Shown here: positions 1-8,503 of the stretch, piece by piece
Position numbering within the stretch: the stretch's first letter is position 1
How the letters are laid out: every line of letters starts with the position of its first letter
Source: Collinsella sp.
GTDB taxonomy: Bacteria; Actinomycetota; Coriobacteriia; Coriobacteriales; Coriobacteriaceae
Assembly: GCA_018382295.1 (NCBI GenBank)
Contig: JAGZQF010000001.1
Location: 1 to 64,000, forward strand
Direction of reading: 5' to 3'
Length of the DNA: 64,000 bases
Notes under the pieces: model-generated
Databases searched by the model: none
Told to the model about the DNA's origin: nothing
Seen by the model: the letters and a program-made list of their open reading frames with translations, nothing else
Position numbers and translations under genes: made by a program

Positions 1-2
1 AG

Positions 3-98
3 GGCCTGGACCTTCTCGTCGTGCCCTCCGCCGAGCTCTCCCGCGGCCGCGGCGGCCCGCGCTGCATGAGCATGCCCTTCTGGCGCGAGGACCTCTAA
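3..98 (+). CDS. arcA: Arginine deiminase, C-terminal fragment
   Basis: The window opens inside this gene; only the last 31 codons are present. The readable end contains GGPRCMSMP, the conserved C-terminal signature of arginine deiminase, with the nucleophilic cysteine in PRCMS, followed by a short tail and TAA. The enzyme hydrolyses L-arginine to citrulline and ammonia in the cytoplasm. The next gene is an ornithine carbamoyltransferase and the one after is a carrier, so this is the front of an arginine deiminase operon. The assignment rests on a short stretch, but the motif is highly diagnostic. Confidence 0.88.
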   Translation, partial: GLDLLVVPSAELSRGRGGPRCMSMPFWREDL

Positions 99-110
99 GT
101 CTTTCCGTTT

Positions 111-158
111 CCGGTGCGGTCCCCCTACAACCGCACCGGCTTCGCCCGTTAAACGGGC
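111..158 (+). other. Two intercistronic hairpins between arcA and arcB
   Basis: A 10-bp perfect stem (CCGGTGCGGT at 111-120 with its complement at 130-139) is followed at once by a second small stem (GCCCGT at 144-149, ACGGGC at 153-158). There is no T-tract, so a strong terminator is unlikely. They more plausibly mark an RNA processing or stabilising site that sets different levels of arcA and arcB from one transcript. Confidence 0.5.
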
Positions 159-203
159 ACCACTAATACTTACGTAATTCATTTCTTCGAAAGGAATCAA
201 ACC

Positions 204-1199
204 ATGGGTGTTAACCTCTCCGGCCGTAGCTTCCTCAAGCTTCTCGACCTCACCACCGAGGAGATCGAGTACCTGCTCAAGCTCTCCAAGAACTTCAAGG
301 ATATGAAGCGCGCTGGCGTTCCGCATCGCTATCTCGAGGGCAAGAACATCGTTCTGCTCTTCCAGAAGACCTCCACTCGTACCCGCTGCGCCTTCGAGGT
401 CGGCGGCATGGATCTGGGCATGGGCGTCACCTACCTCGATCCCGGTTCGTCGCAGATGGGCAAGAAGGAGTCCATCGAGGACACCGCCCGCGTTCTCGGC
501 CGCATGTATGACGGCATCGAGTTCCGTGGCTTTGCCCAGGACGATGTCGAGGAGCTCGCTGCCAAGTCCGGCGTGCCCGTGTGGAACGGCCTGACCACCG
601 AGTGGCACCCCACCCAGATGCTTGCCGACATCCTGACCGTCCAGGAGAACTTCAACTACGACATCAAGGGCAAGACCCTCGTCTTCATGGGTGACTGCAA
701 GAACAACGTTGCTCGCTCCCTCATGGTTGTCTGCTCCAAGCTCGGTATGAACTTCGTGGCCTGCGGCCCCGAGGAGTGCATGCCCGCTGACGACGTCATC
801 GAGGCCTGCAAGCCCATCGCCGAGGCCAACGGCTGCACCATCAAGCTGACCACCGACGTCAAGGACGGCGTCACCGGTGCCGACGTTATCTACACCGACG
901 TGTGGGTCTCCATGGGCGAGCCCGACGAGGTCTGGGCCGAGCGCATCGCTCAGCTCACCCCGTATCGCGTTACCTCCGAGGTCATGGCTATGGCCAACCC
1001 GGGTGCCATCTTCCTGCACTGCCTGCCTAGCTTCCACGACACCAACACCACGATTGGCGCCGAGAAGTGCGAGCAGTTCGGCATCACCGAGCAGGAGGTC
1101 ACCGACGAGGTCTTCGAGAGCCCCGCTTCCAAGGTCTTCGACGAGGCCGAGAACCGCATGCACACCATCAAGGCTGTCATGTACGCCACGCTCAAGTAA
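204..1199 (+). CDS. arcB: Ornithine carbamoyltransferase
   Basis: 331 residues, the usual length. It interconverts citrulline plus phosphate with ornithine plus carbamoyl phosphate. The carbamoyl phosphate loop STRTR is at residues 57-61, HPTQ is near residue 136, and HCLPSF with the ornithine-side cysteine is near residue 273. The ATG follows a GAAAGGA ribosome site at 189-195. Its place between arcA and a carrier indicates the catabolic role (ArcB) in arginine fermentation. No second OTC is visible in the window, so it may also serve biosynthesis (ArgF) with argG and argH at 48-52 kb. Family certainty is high; the catabolic naming is inferred from context. Confidence 0.93.
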   Translation: MGVNLSGRSFLKLLDLTTEEIEYLLKLSKNFKDMKRAGVPHRYLEGKNIVLLFQKTSTRTRCAFEVGGMDLGMGVTYLDPGSSQMGKKESIEDTARVLGRMYDGIEFRGFAQDDVEELAAKSGVPVWNGLTTEWHPTQMLADILTVQENFNYDIKGKTLVFMGDCKNNVARSLMVVCSKLGMNFVACGPEECMPADDVIEACKPIAEANGCTIKLTTDVKDGVTGADVIYTDVWVSMGEPDEVWAERIAQLTPYRVTSEVMAMANPGAIFLHCLPSFHDTNTTIGAEKCEQFGITEQEVTDEVFESPASKVFDEAENRMHTIKAVMYATLK

Positions 1200-1214
1200 G
1201 AGCATCTAGCATCT

Positions 1215-1254
1215 CGCTCGGGGTGTATTGCTGCACACCCCGAGCGGCTTTGTC
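1215..1254 (+). terminator. Hairpin after arcB, partial terminator
   Basis: A perfect 12-bp stem (CGCTCGGGGTGT at 1215-1226 and its complement at 1235-1246) has an 8-base loop and a short T-containing tail. It lies 15 bases after the arcB stop and about 100 bases before the carrier gene. It could partly terminate or stabilise the arcAB message. Confidence 0.6.
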
Positions 1255-1346
1255 TGGTAAATATCTCGCGTCGGGCGGTGGGCACGGCACGGAAGATCCG
1301 CTTCGCGCGAGAAAGTTAAATGATTTATGAAGGGGGGATGAGAACC

Positions 1347-2825
1347 ATGACTGAGACCGCTAAGAAAAAGCGCGGTATGCCTTCATCGTTCACCATTCTT
1401 CTAGCTCTGCTGGCAATTGTTGCAGTGATTACCGTTATCGTCTCCGGCACGTCCGGCGGCGCGGTTACCGCAGCCCGCCTGAGCGATTTCTGCACCGCCC
1501 CGATCCTGGGCTTCGCTGACGCTCTGCCCGTCTGCCTCTTCGTTATGATCCTGGGCGGCTTCCTCGGTATGATGACCGAGACCGGCGCCCTGGACAACGG
1601 CATCGCCGTTCTGGTGCAGAAGCTTAAGGGCAACGAGATTATGCTCATTCCCGTGCTGATGCTCATCTTCTCCCTCGGTGGTACCACCTATGGTATGTGC
1701 GAGGAGACCGTTCCCTTCTACGCCCTGCTCGCCGCTACCATGATGGCCGCTGGCTTCGACCCCATGGTCGGTGCCGCTACCGTCCTGCTCGGCGCTGGCT
1801 GCGGCTGCCTGGGCTCCACGGTTAACCCGTTCGCCGTCGGCGCTGCCGTCGACGCTCTGACCGGCGTTGGCATTGAGGTCAACCAGTCCATCATCATCGG
1901 CCTCGGTGCCGTCCTGTGGATTGTCACTACCGCTATGTCCATCTTCTTCGTGATGAACTATGCCAAGAAGGTCAAGGCTGACAAGGGTTCCACCATCCTG
2001 TCGATGCAGGAGCTCAAGGACGCCGAAGAGGCTCACGGCAAGGCTGCTTCCGAGGTCCACAAGGAGGTCAAGCTCACCGGTCGTCAGAAGGGTGTTCTGA
2101 TTGCCTTCGCCTTCACCTTCGTCGTCATGATCGTCGGCTTCATTCCGCTGGCCGACCTCAACGAGGGCGTCGCCAACTTCTTCGACGCTGGCGCCGTCTA
2201 CGACGCCGACGGTAACGCCGTCGTCCAGGGCTGGTCTGCCCTGATCACCGGCCTGCCCATTGGCCAGTGGTACTTCGACGAGGCTTCCACCTGGTTCTTC
2301 CTCATGGCCGTCCTGATCGGTATCATCGGTGGCCTGTCCGAGAAGCAGATCGTTAACACCTTCATCACCGGCGCTGCCGACATGATGTCCGTTGTTCTCG
2401 TCATCGCCCTCGCCCGTGGTATCTCCGTCCTCATGGCTAACACCGGCCTCGACGTCTACGTCCTCGACGCTGCCGCCAATGCTCTGGCTGGCCTGTCCGG
2501 CGTGATCTTCGCTCCCATGAGCTTCCTGGTCTACTTCGGCCTGTCCTTCCTGATCCCCTCGACCTCTGGTATGGCTACCGTCTCCATGCCCATCATGGGA
2601 CCGCTGGCTGTTAAGCTCGGCTTCTCGCCCGAGGTCATGGTCATGATCTTCTCCGCTGCTATCGGTGTCGTGAACCTGTTCACCCCGACCTCCGGTGCCA
2701 TCATGGGCGGTCTCGCCCTGGCCAAGATCGAGTGGACGACCTGGCTCAAGTTTGCCCTTAAGCTCATCGTCGCGCTCTCCGTCGTCTGCGCCGTCATCCT
2801 GACCGTCGCCTGCGTGCTGCTCTAA
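1347..2825 (+). CDS. YfcC/DcuC-type membrane carrier, probable arginine/ornithine exchanger
   Basis: A polytopic membrane protein of 492 residues with about a dozen hydrophobic segments and the glycine-rich repeats typical of the YfcC (C4-dicarboxylate anaerobic carrier-like) family, such as GGTTYGMCEE and a second half-repeat near PTSGAIMGG. The ATG at 1347 is preferred because AGGGGGG at 1331-1337 sits 9 bases upstream; ATGs at 1320 and 1338 lie before or inside that site. Family members near arcA/arcB are thought to exchange arginine for ornithine. That substrate is inferred from context, since this is not the classical ArcD family. Confidence 0.8.
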   Translation: MTETAKKKRGMPSSFTILLALLAIVAVITVIVSGTSGGAVTAARLSDFCTAPILGFADALPVCLFVMILGGFLGMMTETGALDNGIAVLVQKLKGNEIMLIPVLMLIFSLGGTTYGMCEETVPFYALLAATMMAAGFDPMVGAATVLLGAGCGCLGSTVNPFAVGAAVDALTGVGIEVNQSIIIGLGAVLWIVTTAMSIFFVMNYAKKVKADKGSTILSMQELKDAEEAHGKAASEVHKEVKLTGRQKGVLIAFAFTFVVMIVGFIPLADLNEGVANFFDAGAVYDADGNAVVQGWSALITGLPIGQWYFDEASTWFFLMAVLIGIIGGLSEKQIVNTFITGAADMMSVVLVIALARGISVLMANTGLDVYVLDAAANALAGLSGVIFAPMSFLVYFGLSFLIPSTSGMATVSMPIMGPLAVKLGFSPEVMVMIFSAAIGVVNLFTPTSGAIMGGLALAKIEWTTWLKFALKLIVALSVVCAVILTVACVLL

Positions 2826-2928
2826 GTACCCAACGGGTACCCCACGGAAACCTTGACGATCCTGTAAAGGATCACCTGGTCATCGTCTGTCCGGTGGGGT
2901 CAACCCACCGGTAGACTCCTACCTTTAG

Positions 2929-2957
2929 CCCCCTCCCGTTCCGTGCGCGGGAGGGGG
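2929..2957 (+). terminator. Terminator hairpin after the carrier gene
   Basis: A perfect 10-bp GC-rich stem (CCCCCTCCCG at 2929-2938 and its complement at 2948-2957) with a 9-base loop, about 100 bases after the stop. The T-tract is weak (CGCTCTCATG). It is the likely end of the arginine deiminase transcript, backed up by a second hairpin at 3036-3077. Confidence 0.7.
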
Positions 2958-2966
2958 CGCTCTCAT

Positions 2967-3126
2967 GTTGCGCGGTTCTACGAACCGCGCAACCAGTCGA
3001 CGCTGCGCGCCGCCCAGAACGACAATTTGTCATTCAAAAGGCAAGGCATGACCAGAAGGTCTATGCCTTGCCTTTTTCATGCCAACTTGTACGTCCTGGA
3101 CGTCGCTCGCTGACTTATGCTCAACC
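2967..3126 (+). repeat. Structured dispersed element, copy A (about 160 bp)
   Basis: Begins with a 12-bp perfect stem (GTTGCGCGGTTC at 2967-2978, complement at 2982-2993, loop TAC), then a shared segment CCAGTCGACGCTGC. A second hairpin follows, GGCATGACC-AGAA-GGTC-T-ATGCC at 3045-3067, whose outer stem extends into AAGGC/GCCTT with a run of T, so it also works as a terminator (3036-3077). The element ends with CGCTGACTTATGCTCAACC. The same blocks in the same order and at the same spacing occur at 54783-54941, with compensatory changes in the stems. Nothing coding is visible in it. Confidence 0.75.
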
Positions 3127-3182
3127 AGCGACGTTTCCCTTGTTGGTGCAAAGGTGTCAGGTTAGTTTGCGCCAAAAAGGGG

Positions 3183-3251
3183 AAGTTGCGGTGGAATAGT
3201 TCCTGTTTGGCCGTCTTGAGGGGTTAAACGGGAACTATTTCACCGCAACTT
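3183..3251. repeat. Inverted-repeat element, AGTTGCGGTG family, copy 1
   Basis: A 21-bp arm at 3183-3203 (core AGTTGCGGTGGAATA) pairs with 3231-3251 with a single G-T wobble. The inner arms are specific to this copy (GTTCC/GGAAC) and the centre reads CTGTTT, GGCCGT, then AAACG. Related copies are at 42553-42619 and 63529-63599. It lies between the arginine deiminase operon and the DUF1846 gene. Confidence 0.85.
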
Positions 3252-3313
3252 ATCGATGACGTGTTTGGTTGATGCCCGTTGGCTGCTTGGGTGTTGGGAA
3301 GGGTCTGCTCCGT

Positions 3314-3319
3314 TATAAT
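3314..3319 (+). promoter_or_regulatory. Candidate -10 box for the DUF1846 gene
   Basis: A perfect TATAAT at 3314-3319 lies 40 bases before the chosen start codon. No good -35 hexamer sits at 17 bases; the nearest TTGGGT is about 20 bases away. Transcription would begin near 3326. Confidence 0.45.
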
Positions 3320-3358
3320 CGCCTAGAACATTAAATGGAAACGGGACGGGAGCCATAT

Positions 3359-4840
3359 ATGCGCCAGGGTTTCGACAACGCGAAGTATATCGAGCTGCAG
3401 GCTGCTCACATTAAGGAGCGCATCTCGCAGTTTGGTGGCAAGCTCTATTTGGAGTTTGGCGGTAAGCTGTTCGATGACTATCATGCGAGCCGCGTGCTGC
3501 CGGGTTTTGAACCGGACAGCAAGTTCCGCATGCTCAAGAGCATCGCCGACGATGTCGAGGTTATCATCGCGATCAACGCGAACCACATCGAGAAAAACAA
3601 GGCTCGTGGTGACCTCGGCATTACCTATGACGAGGATGTGCTGCGCCTGGTTGACCTGTTTCGCGGCAACGGCTTTGCTGTCGCGGCTGTGGTCATCACC
3701 CAGTACGCCGGCCAGCCCGCTGCCGATGTGTTCCGCAACCGTCTGAACGCGCTCGGTATTCCCGCCAAGCTGCACTATCCCATCGAGGGGTATCCGCACG
3801 ATGTCGATCTGATCGTATCCGACGATGGCTACGGCAAGAACGAGTTTGTCGAGACCACCCGACCGCTCGTCGTGGTCACTGCCCCCGGTCCTGGCTCGGG
3901 CAAGCTTGCCACCTGCCTGTCTCAGCTCTATCACGAGCACAAGCATGGCACGGCCGCCGGCTATGCCAAGTTCGAGACCTTCCCTGTCTGGAATCTTCCT
4001 CTGACGCATCCGGTCAATATTGCCTACGAGGCCGCCACGGCTGACCTCGACGACGCCAATATCATCGATTCGTTCCACCTTGAGGCCTACAACAAGACCA
4101 CGGTCAACTACAACCGCGACGTCGAAGCCTTCCCGGTGGTCCGCGCCCTGATGGAAAAGATCCTGGGCAAGAGCCCCTACCAGAGCCCCACGGACATGGG
4201 CGTCAATATGGTCGGCTTTGCCATCACCGATGACGATGCCTGCCGCGACGCTTCAAAGATGGAGATCGTCCGCCGCTACTTTACCGCGGTCGAAAATGTG
4301 CGCCGTACCGGCGTGGGCGATGAGCAAGTCGACCGTCTCAAGATTATTATGAAGAAAGCCGGCATCGATAAGAACTACTCACCGGCGCGCTCGGCGGCCC
4401 TCACCAGGGAGCAGCTGACGGGTGGTCCCGTGGGTGCCATGGTCATGCCCGATGGCTCCGTTGTGACCGGTAAGACCTCCACGCGCCTGGGCGCCGCAAG
4501 TTCGCTCATTATGAACGCCCTCAAGCATGTCTCGGGCGTCGACCTTGAGCTCGAGGTCATTAGCGATGAGGCGATCGAGCCCATCAGCAAGCTCAAGACG
4601 CATTTCCTGGGAAGCAAAAACCCGCGCCTCCACACCGACGAGACGCTTATGGCGCTGTCGATCACCTCGGCCACGAGTGAGACGGCCGCTCGCGTCCTTT
4701 CGGGCCTGGAGCAGTTGCGCGGTTGCGATGCCTTCTTTAGCGTGATCATCTCGCCGACGGACGAGACGGTACTGCGCAAACTGGGTATCAACGTGTGCTG
4801 CGAGCCCAAGTTTGAGCGCCGCGGTTTCTTCCATCGCTAA
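3359..4840 (+). CDS. DUF1846 (UPF0371) family protein
   Basis: 493 residues, close to the family's usual 500. The family is widespread in Firmicutes and Actinobacteria and has known structures but no settled function. A glycine-rich loop APGPGSGK near residues 190-197 resembles a nucleotide-binding turn, and the C-terminal third is the usual DUF1846 C domain with MPDGSVVTGK. The ATG at 3359 is chosen because GGGAG lies 7 bases upstream; an in-frame ATG at 3335 has no ribosome site and would start only about 9 bases after the predicted transcript start. It stands alone, with its own promoter and terminator. Family assignment is firm; biochemical role unknown. Confidence 0.85.
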   Translation: MRQGFDNAKYIELQAAHIKERISQFGGKLYLEFGGKLFDDYHASRVLPGFEPDSKFRMLKSIADDVEVIIAINANHIEKNKARGDLGITYDEDVLRLVDLFRGNGFAVAAVVITQYAGQPAADVFRNRLNALGIPAKLHYPIEGYPHDVDLIVSDDGYGKNEFVETTRPLVVVTAPGPGSGKLATCLSQLYHEHKHGTAAGYAKFETFPVWNLPLTHPVNIAYEAATADLDDANIIDSFHLEAYNKTTVNYNRDVEAFPVVRALMEKILGKSPYQSPTDMGVNMVGFAITDDDACRDASKMEIVRRYFTAVENVRRTGVGDEQVDRLKIIMKKAGIDKNYSPARSAALTREQLTGGPVGAMVMPDGSVVTGKTSTRLGAASSLIMNALKHVSGVDLELEVISDEAIEPISKLKTHFLGSKNPRLHTDETLMALSITSATSETAARVLSGLEQLRGCDAFFSVIISPTDETVLRKLGINVCCEPKFERRGFFHR

Positions 4841-4874
4841 GTTTGAAGCACCGCGGTAATTGCATTGCATTTTG

Positions 4875-4908
4875 GCCGTATCGGGTTAGCGCCCGGTACG
4901 GCTTTTTG
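4875..4908 (+). terminator. Rho-independent terminator of the DUF1846 gene
   Basis: Stem GCCGTATCGGG at 4875-4885 pairs with CCCGGTACGGC, one wobble, followed by TTTTT. Confidence 0.85.
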
Positions 4909-5096
4909 ATCAATAAAGCGCCTATTTCGGCGAAAAATAGCTGTTTACCTGCCTAGAAACAATTTGAGCGGTATACAATAATCGTAACTGTTTCATCCTT
5001 AGCGGGATGCCGCATGATGGATATTACCTGCCATCGTGAGGTGTGTCGGTCGCGCACGGCGCGTTAGATGCTCGTGCTCGGTTTGAGGAGGCTGCT

Positions 5097-5435
5097 ATGG
5101 CGGGCAAGGGTCGTGCGAGTGTCAACGATATGAAGCGTGTCGAGGTGCTGGTGTTGATGGAGATCGACCAGCAAACCGAAGACAATGGCGGGCCGTATGG
5201 TTTCTCGCGCAAAACGCTTGCCGAGCGCGTGGGGGTTTCGCCGTATCGTGCCCGCGCCGCAATCGATCGCTTGGATTCCGAGGGCATGATTGATGTCGTC
5301 TCGCGTTATAGCGACGACGGCGGTCAGCTTGCAAATGGCATTTGCCTCACCGAACGTGGCGAATGGTATCTTGAGGGCGTCCGTACCGGCATGCTCGTTC
5401 AAGAAATGCTTGAGGACGCGGTTGCTAATCGATAG
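5097..5435 (+). CDS. Small winged-helix DNA-binding protein
   Basis: 112 residues. The central part (FSRKTLAERVGVSPYRARAAIDRLDSEGMI) reads as a helix-turn-helix with a recognition helix, followed by a wing-like segment and a C-terminal helix, similar to MarR/GntR-type winged helices. The ATG at 5097 is chosen for the GAGGAG ribosome site 6 bases upstream; an upstream GTG at 5043 has none. It is flanked by its own terminator and sits between the DUF1846 gene and pyrG, so it appears monocistronic. It is probably a transcription regulator. The target is unknown and I do not recognise a named family. Confidence 0.7.
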   Translation: MAGKGRASVNDMKRVEVLVLMEIDQQTEDNGGPYGFSRKTLAERVGVSPYRARAAIDRLDSEGMIDVVSRYSDDGGQLANGICLTERGEWYLEGVRTGMLVQEMLEDAVANR

Positions 5436-5459
5436 CAGCATGTAACCCTTGCCATAGCG

Positions 5460-5488
5460 ACGCCGCCTGGGAAACCGGGCGGCGTTTT
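5460..5488 (+). terminator. Terminator after the winged-helix gene
   Basis: Stem ACGCCGCCTGG at 5460-5470, GAAA loop, complement with one wobble at 5475-5485, then TTTTGTTTC. Confidence 0.85.
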
Positions 5489-5613
5489 GTTTCAAGATTG
5501 AGAAATGCAATCGCACGCGAGAAAAATTGCGAACGGTCCGCGGCGCGAGTATTACAATGAAGACCCGTAAGATGTGGATAAACAACTTCTACGGGAAGCG
5601 CAGGTAACTCAAT

Positions 5614-7275
5614 ATGACCAAGCATGTGTTCGTAACCGGTGGCGTGGTTTCGTCCCTGGGCAAGGGTATTACCGCGGCCTCGCTGGGCCGTCTGCTCAAG
5701 TCGCGTGGCTACAAAGTAACGATGCAGAAGGCCGACCCGTATCTGAACGTCGACCCCGGTACCATGAGCCCGTTCCAGCATGGTGAGGTCTTCGTTACCG
5801 AGGATGGTTACGAGTCCGACCTGGACCTGGGTCATTACGAGCGCTTTATTGATGAGAACCTGACCCGCGATTCCAACTTTACGACCGGTGCCATCTACAA
5901 AAGCCTAATCGCCCGCGAGCGTCGCGGCGACTTTTTGGGCGGCACCGTGCAGGTGATTCCGCACGTCACCAATGCCATTAAGGACAAGTTCCGCCGCATT
6001 GAGGAGCAGACCGGCTCCGATGTGGTCATCACCGAGCTGGGCGGCACGATCGGCGACATCGAGTCGCAGCCGTTTGTCGAGGCCATCCGTCAGTACCGCA
6101 AGGAGGCCGGCCCCGAGAACGTCTGCTACATCCACGTGTCGCTCGTTCCCTATATCGCCGCCGCCCACGAGGTCAAGACCAAGCCCACGCAGCATTCCGT
6201 CAAGGAGCTCCGCAGCTTTGGCATCCAGCCCGATATCATCGTGCTGCGCTCCGACCACCATATCGATGACGCTATCCGCGGAAAGATCGCAAGCTTCTGC
6301 GACGTCGACACCGATTGCGTCTTTACCAACGAGGACTGCGCGAGCATTTACGATGTTCCGCAGCTGCTTGCCGAGCAGGACTTTGACCTGCGCATTTGCG
6401 AACGCCTGGGTCTGGACCCGCGTGAGCGCGACATGAGCGAGTGGAACGAGTTCCTGCGCAAACAGAATCACGCCAACCATCACGCCGACAAGGTGAAGAT
6501 CGCCGTCGTGGGCAAGTACACGCAGCTGCCCGATGCGTACCTGTCGGTTATCGAGGCCCTGCACCATGCGGGCGTCTTCTACGATCGCCATGTGGACGTC
6601 CAGCTGGTCGACGGCGAGAGCCTCGACGAGCAGAATGTCTCCGAGGTTCTGGGCGACGCCTCGGGCATCCTGGTCCCCGGCGGCTTTGGCAAGCGCGCCC
6701 TGGAGGGCAAGATCCTCGCGGCCGAGTTTGCCCGTGAGCACAAGATTCCGTATCTGGGCATTTGCCTGGGTATGCAGGTGGCCGTGTGCGAGTTCGCCCG
6801 CAACGTCGTCGGCCTTGCCGGCGCCAGCTCCTCCGAGTTCGATCCGGATGGCCCGTATAGCGTCATCGATCTGATGAGCTCGCAGGAGGACGTGACCGAG
6901 AAGGGCGGCACCATGCGCCTGGGCGCCTATCCGTGCAAGCTCGCCGCCGATACCCTCGCTCGCGAGGCATATGGCGGGGAGCTCGTCTACGAGCGTCACC
7001 GTCACCGCTTTGAGTTCAACAACGCCTTCCGCGACCAGCTCGAGGACGCCGGTTTGGTTATCTCGGGTCTGTCGCCCGACGAGCGCCTGGTCGAGATGGT
7101 CGAGCTGCCGCGCGACGTGCATCCGTGGTATGTGGCAACCCAGGCTCATCCCGAGTTCAAGAGCCGCCCGACCAACCCGCAGCCGCTGTTCCGCGAGTTC
7201 GTGCGCGCTTCGATCGGCCAGCACGAGGGTGTCGACCGTCTGCAGGTGACGCCCATGAACTTCGCTACGGACTAA
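5614..7275 (+). CDS. pyrG: CTP synthase
   Basis: 553 residues, full length. It converts UTP to CTP using ATP and glutamine. The N-terminal synthetase domain shows the ATP loop SSLGKGI at residues 13-19. The C-terminal class I glutamine amidotransferase domain carries GGFGKR and the nucleophile Cys384 in LGICLGMQ, with a late HPEF that supplies catalytic histidine and glutamate. A TACAAT box at 5553-5558 lies 55 bases upstream but lacks a convincing -35. xerD starts 2 bases after the stop, so the two are probably cotranscribed. Confidence 0.98.
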   Translation: MTKHVFVTGGVVSSLGKGITAASLGRLLKSRGYKVTMQKADPYLNVDPGTMSPFQHGEVFVTEDGYESDLDLGHYERFIDENLTRDSNFTTGAIYKSLIARERRGDFLGGTVQVIPHVTNAIKDKFRRIEEQTGSDVVITELGGTIGDIESQPFVEAIRQYRKEAGPENVCYIHVSLVPYIAAAHEVKTKPTQHSVKELRSFGIQPDIIVLRSDHHIDDAIRGKIASFCDVDTDCVFTNEDCASIYDVPQLLAEQDFDLRICERLGLDPRERDMSEWNEFLRKQNHANHHADKVKIAVVGKYTQLPDAYLSVIEALHHAGVFYDRHVDVQLVDGESLDEQNVSEVLGDASGILVPGGFGKRALEGKILAAEFAREHKIPYLGICLGMQVAVCEFARNVVGLAGASSSEFDPDGPYSVIDLMSSQEDVTEKGGTMRLGAYPCKLAADTLAREAYGGELVYERHRHRFEFNNAFRDQLEDAGLVISGLSPDERLVEMVELPRDVHPWYVATQAHPEFKSRPTNPQPLFREFVRASIGQHEGVDRLQVTPMNFATD

Positions 7276-7277
7276 GG

Positions 7278-8219
7278 GTGCCGGCGAATAAGGAACATAC
7301 CGAAGCTACTCCCTCGTCGCTCGCCGTGGCGGCGGGGGAGTATCTCGATTACCTCGCGGTCGAGCGGGGCTTGGCGCGCAACACGATTGTGGCCTATCGT
7401 CGTGACCTGACGACGTACTGCGCCTATCTGGAGCGGGCGGGTATTGTGTCTTTTGAAGAGGTGACCCGTCAGGTCGTGGAGGGCTTTGTCGCCGATCGCC
7501 GCGACGGAGGCTATTCCGACGCCTCGGTGGAGCGCGCGCTTGCTGCCGTGAAGGGCCTGCATGCCTTTTTGGTGCGCGATGGGGCCGTGGCCCAAAACCC
7601 GACGGCGGCGTTGCGCCTGCCTAAAAAGGCTGAGCGTTTGCCGGAGTATCTATCGGTGGAGGATGTCTCGGCGCTGCTCGATCAAGACTTTCCCGAGGGC
7701 GAGATGGGACTGCGCGACCATGCCATCTTGGAAGTGCTCTACGGATGCGGTTTGCGTGTGAGTGAGCTGGTTGGGCTCGATGTGGGCGATATCCATATTG
7801 ACGATGGCTTTGTACTCGTTCGCGGTAAGGGCTCAAAGGAACGCCTGTCCCCACTGGTGGGAAGCGCGGCGCGAGCTCTGACGCTCTATGTAACTGAGGG
7901 ACGTTCTCGCTTGGCGGCCCATGCCCGCGGAACCGAGACCTCGGCGGTCTTTTTAAATAAGAACGGACGTCGCCTGTCGCGCCAGGCCGTGCATGCGATA
8001 TGCGAGCGGTATGGGCGTCAGGTGGGGCTGGTGGGGCTCCATCCCCATACGCTGCGTCACTCCTTTGCCACCCATATGCTTGCGGGCGGCGCAGACCTCC
8101 GTGTGCTACAGGAGATCTTGGGACATGCCGATATATCGACCACGCAGGTCTACACGCATGTCGATCGTACGCAACTGACCGAGGTCTATTTGGCGGCGCA
8201 CCCGCTGGCACATCGTTAA
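7278..8219 (+). CDS. xerD: Tyrosine recombinase XerD
   Basis: 313 residues from a GTG at 7278, two bases after the pyrG stop; starts further upstream would run deep into pyrG. An N-terminal SAM-like DNA-binding domain precedes the catalytic domain. Visible catalytic residues are Arg160 (CGLRVSEL), His257-x-x-Arg260 (HTLRHSF), His283 (LGHADI) and Tyr292 (VYTH). It resolves chromosome dimers at dif with a partner recombinase. The chromosomal setting beside pyrG and the absence of integrase-type neighbours favour a housekeeping Xer protein; XerD over XerC is inferred. No dif site was recognised here. Confidence 0.9.
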   Translation: MPANKEHTEATPSSLAVAAGEYLDYLAVERGLARNTIVAYRRDLTTYCAYLERAGIVSFEEVTRQVVEGFVADRRDGGYSDASVERALAAVKGLHAFLVRDGAVAQNPTAALRLPKKAERLPEYLSVEDVSALLDQDFPEGEMGLRDHAILEVLYGCGLRVSELVGLDVGDIHIDDGFVLVRGKGSKERLSPLVGSAARALTLYVTEGRSRLAAHARGTETSAVFLNKNGRRLSRQAVHAICERYGRQVGLVGLHPHTLRHSFATHMLAGGADLRVLQEILGHADISTTQVYTHVDRTQLTEVYLAAHPLAHR

Positions 8220-8250
8220 CACATCGCTGACCTGCATATTTATAGGTATT

Positions 8251-8321
8251 TGGGGACGGGCTCCAGATTGCCGCGGCGTGCTTTTGCGCGCGCATGGGCA
8301 ATCTGGGGCCCGTCCCATTTT
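8251..8321. terminator. Long interrupted hairpin after xerD
   Basis: The arm starting GGGACGGGC near 8253 and running through CCAGATTGCC pairs with GGCAATCTGG and GCCCGTCCCA ending near 8317, followed by TTTTT. About 19 of 20 positions pair, around a GC-rich loop of some 25 bases. It can serve as the pyrG-xerD terminator and belongs to the set of long intergenic palindromes in this window. Confidence 0.75.
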
Positions 8322-8503
8322 TCGCCACTTGGCGTCGCGGTGGTGGGCCGCACGTGCCTTGGGTGGGGGAGTTTGGGGGCGATGTGAACGGCATGTAAAG
8401 GGACGTAAAAATCGCCTCAAGGTCAACTTGAAGGTTGAGGTTCGCGGGTGTGGTTCTACAGGTGGCATCCCGCCGTTGCTGCAAACACAACATATTGTGT
8501 TTT

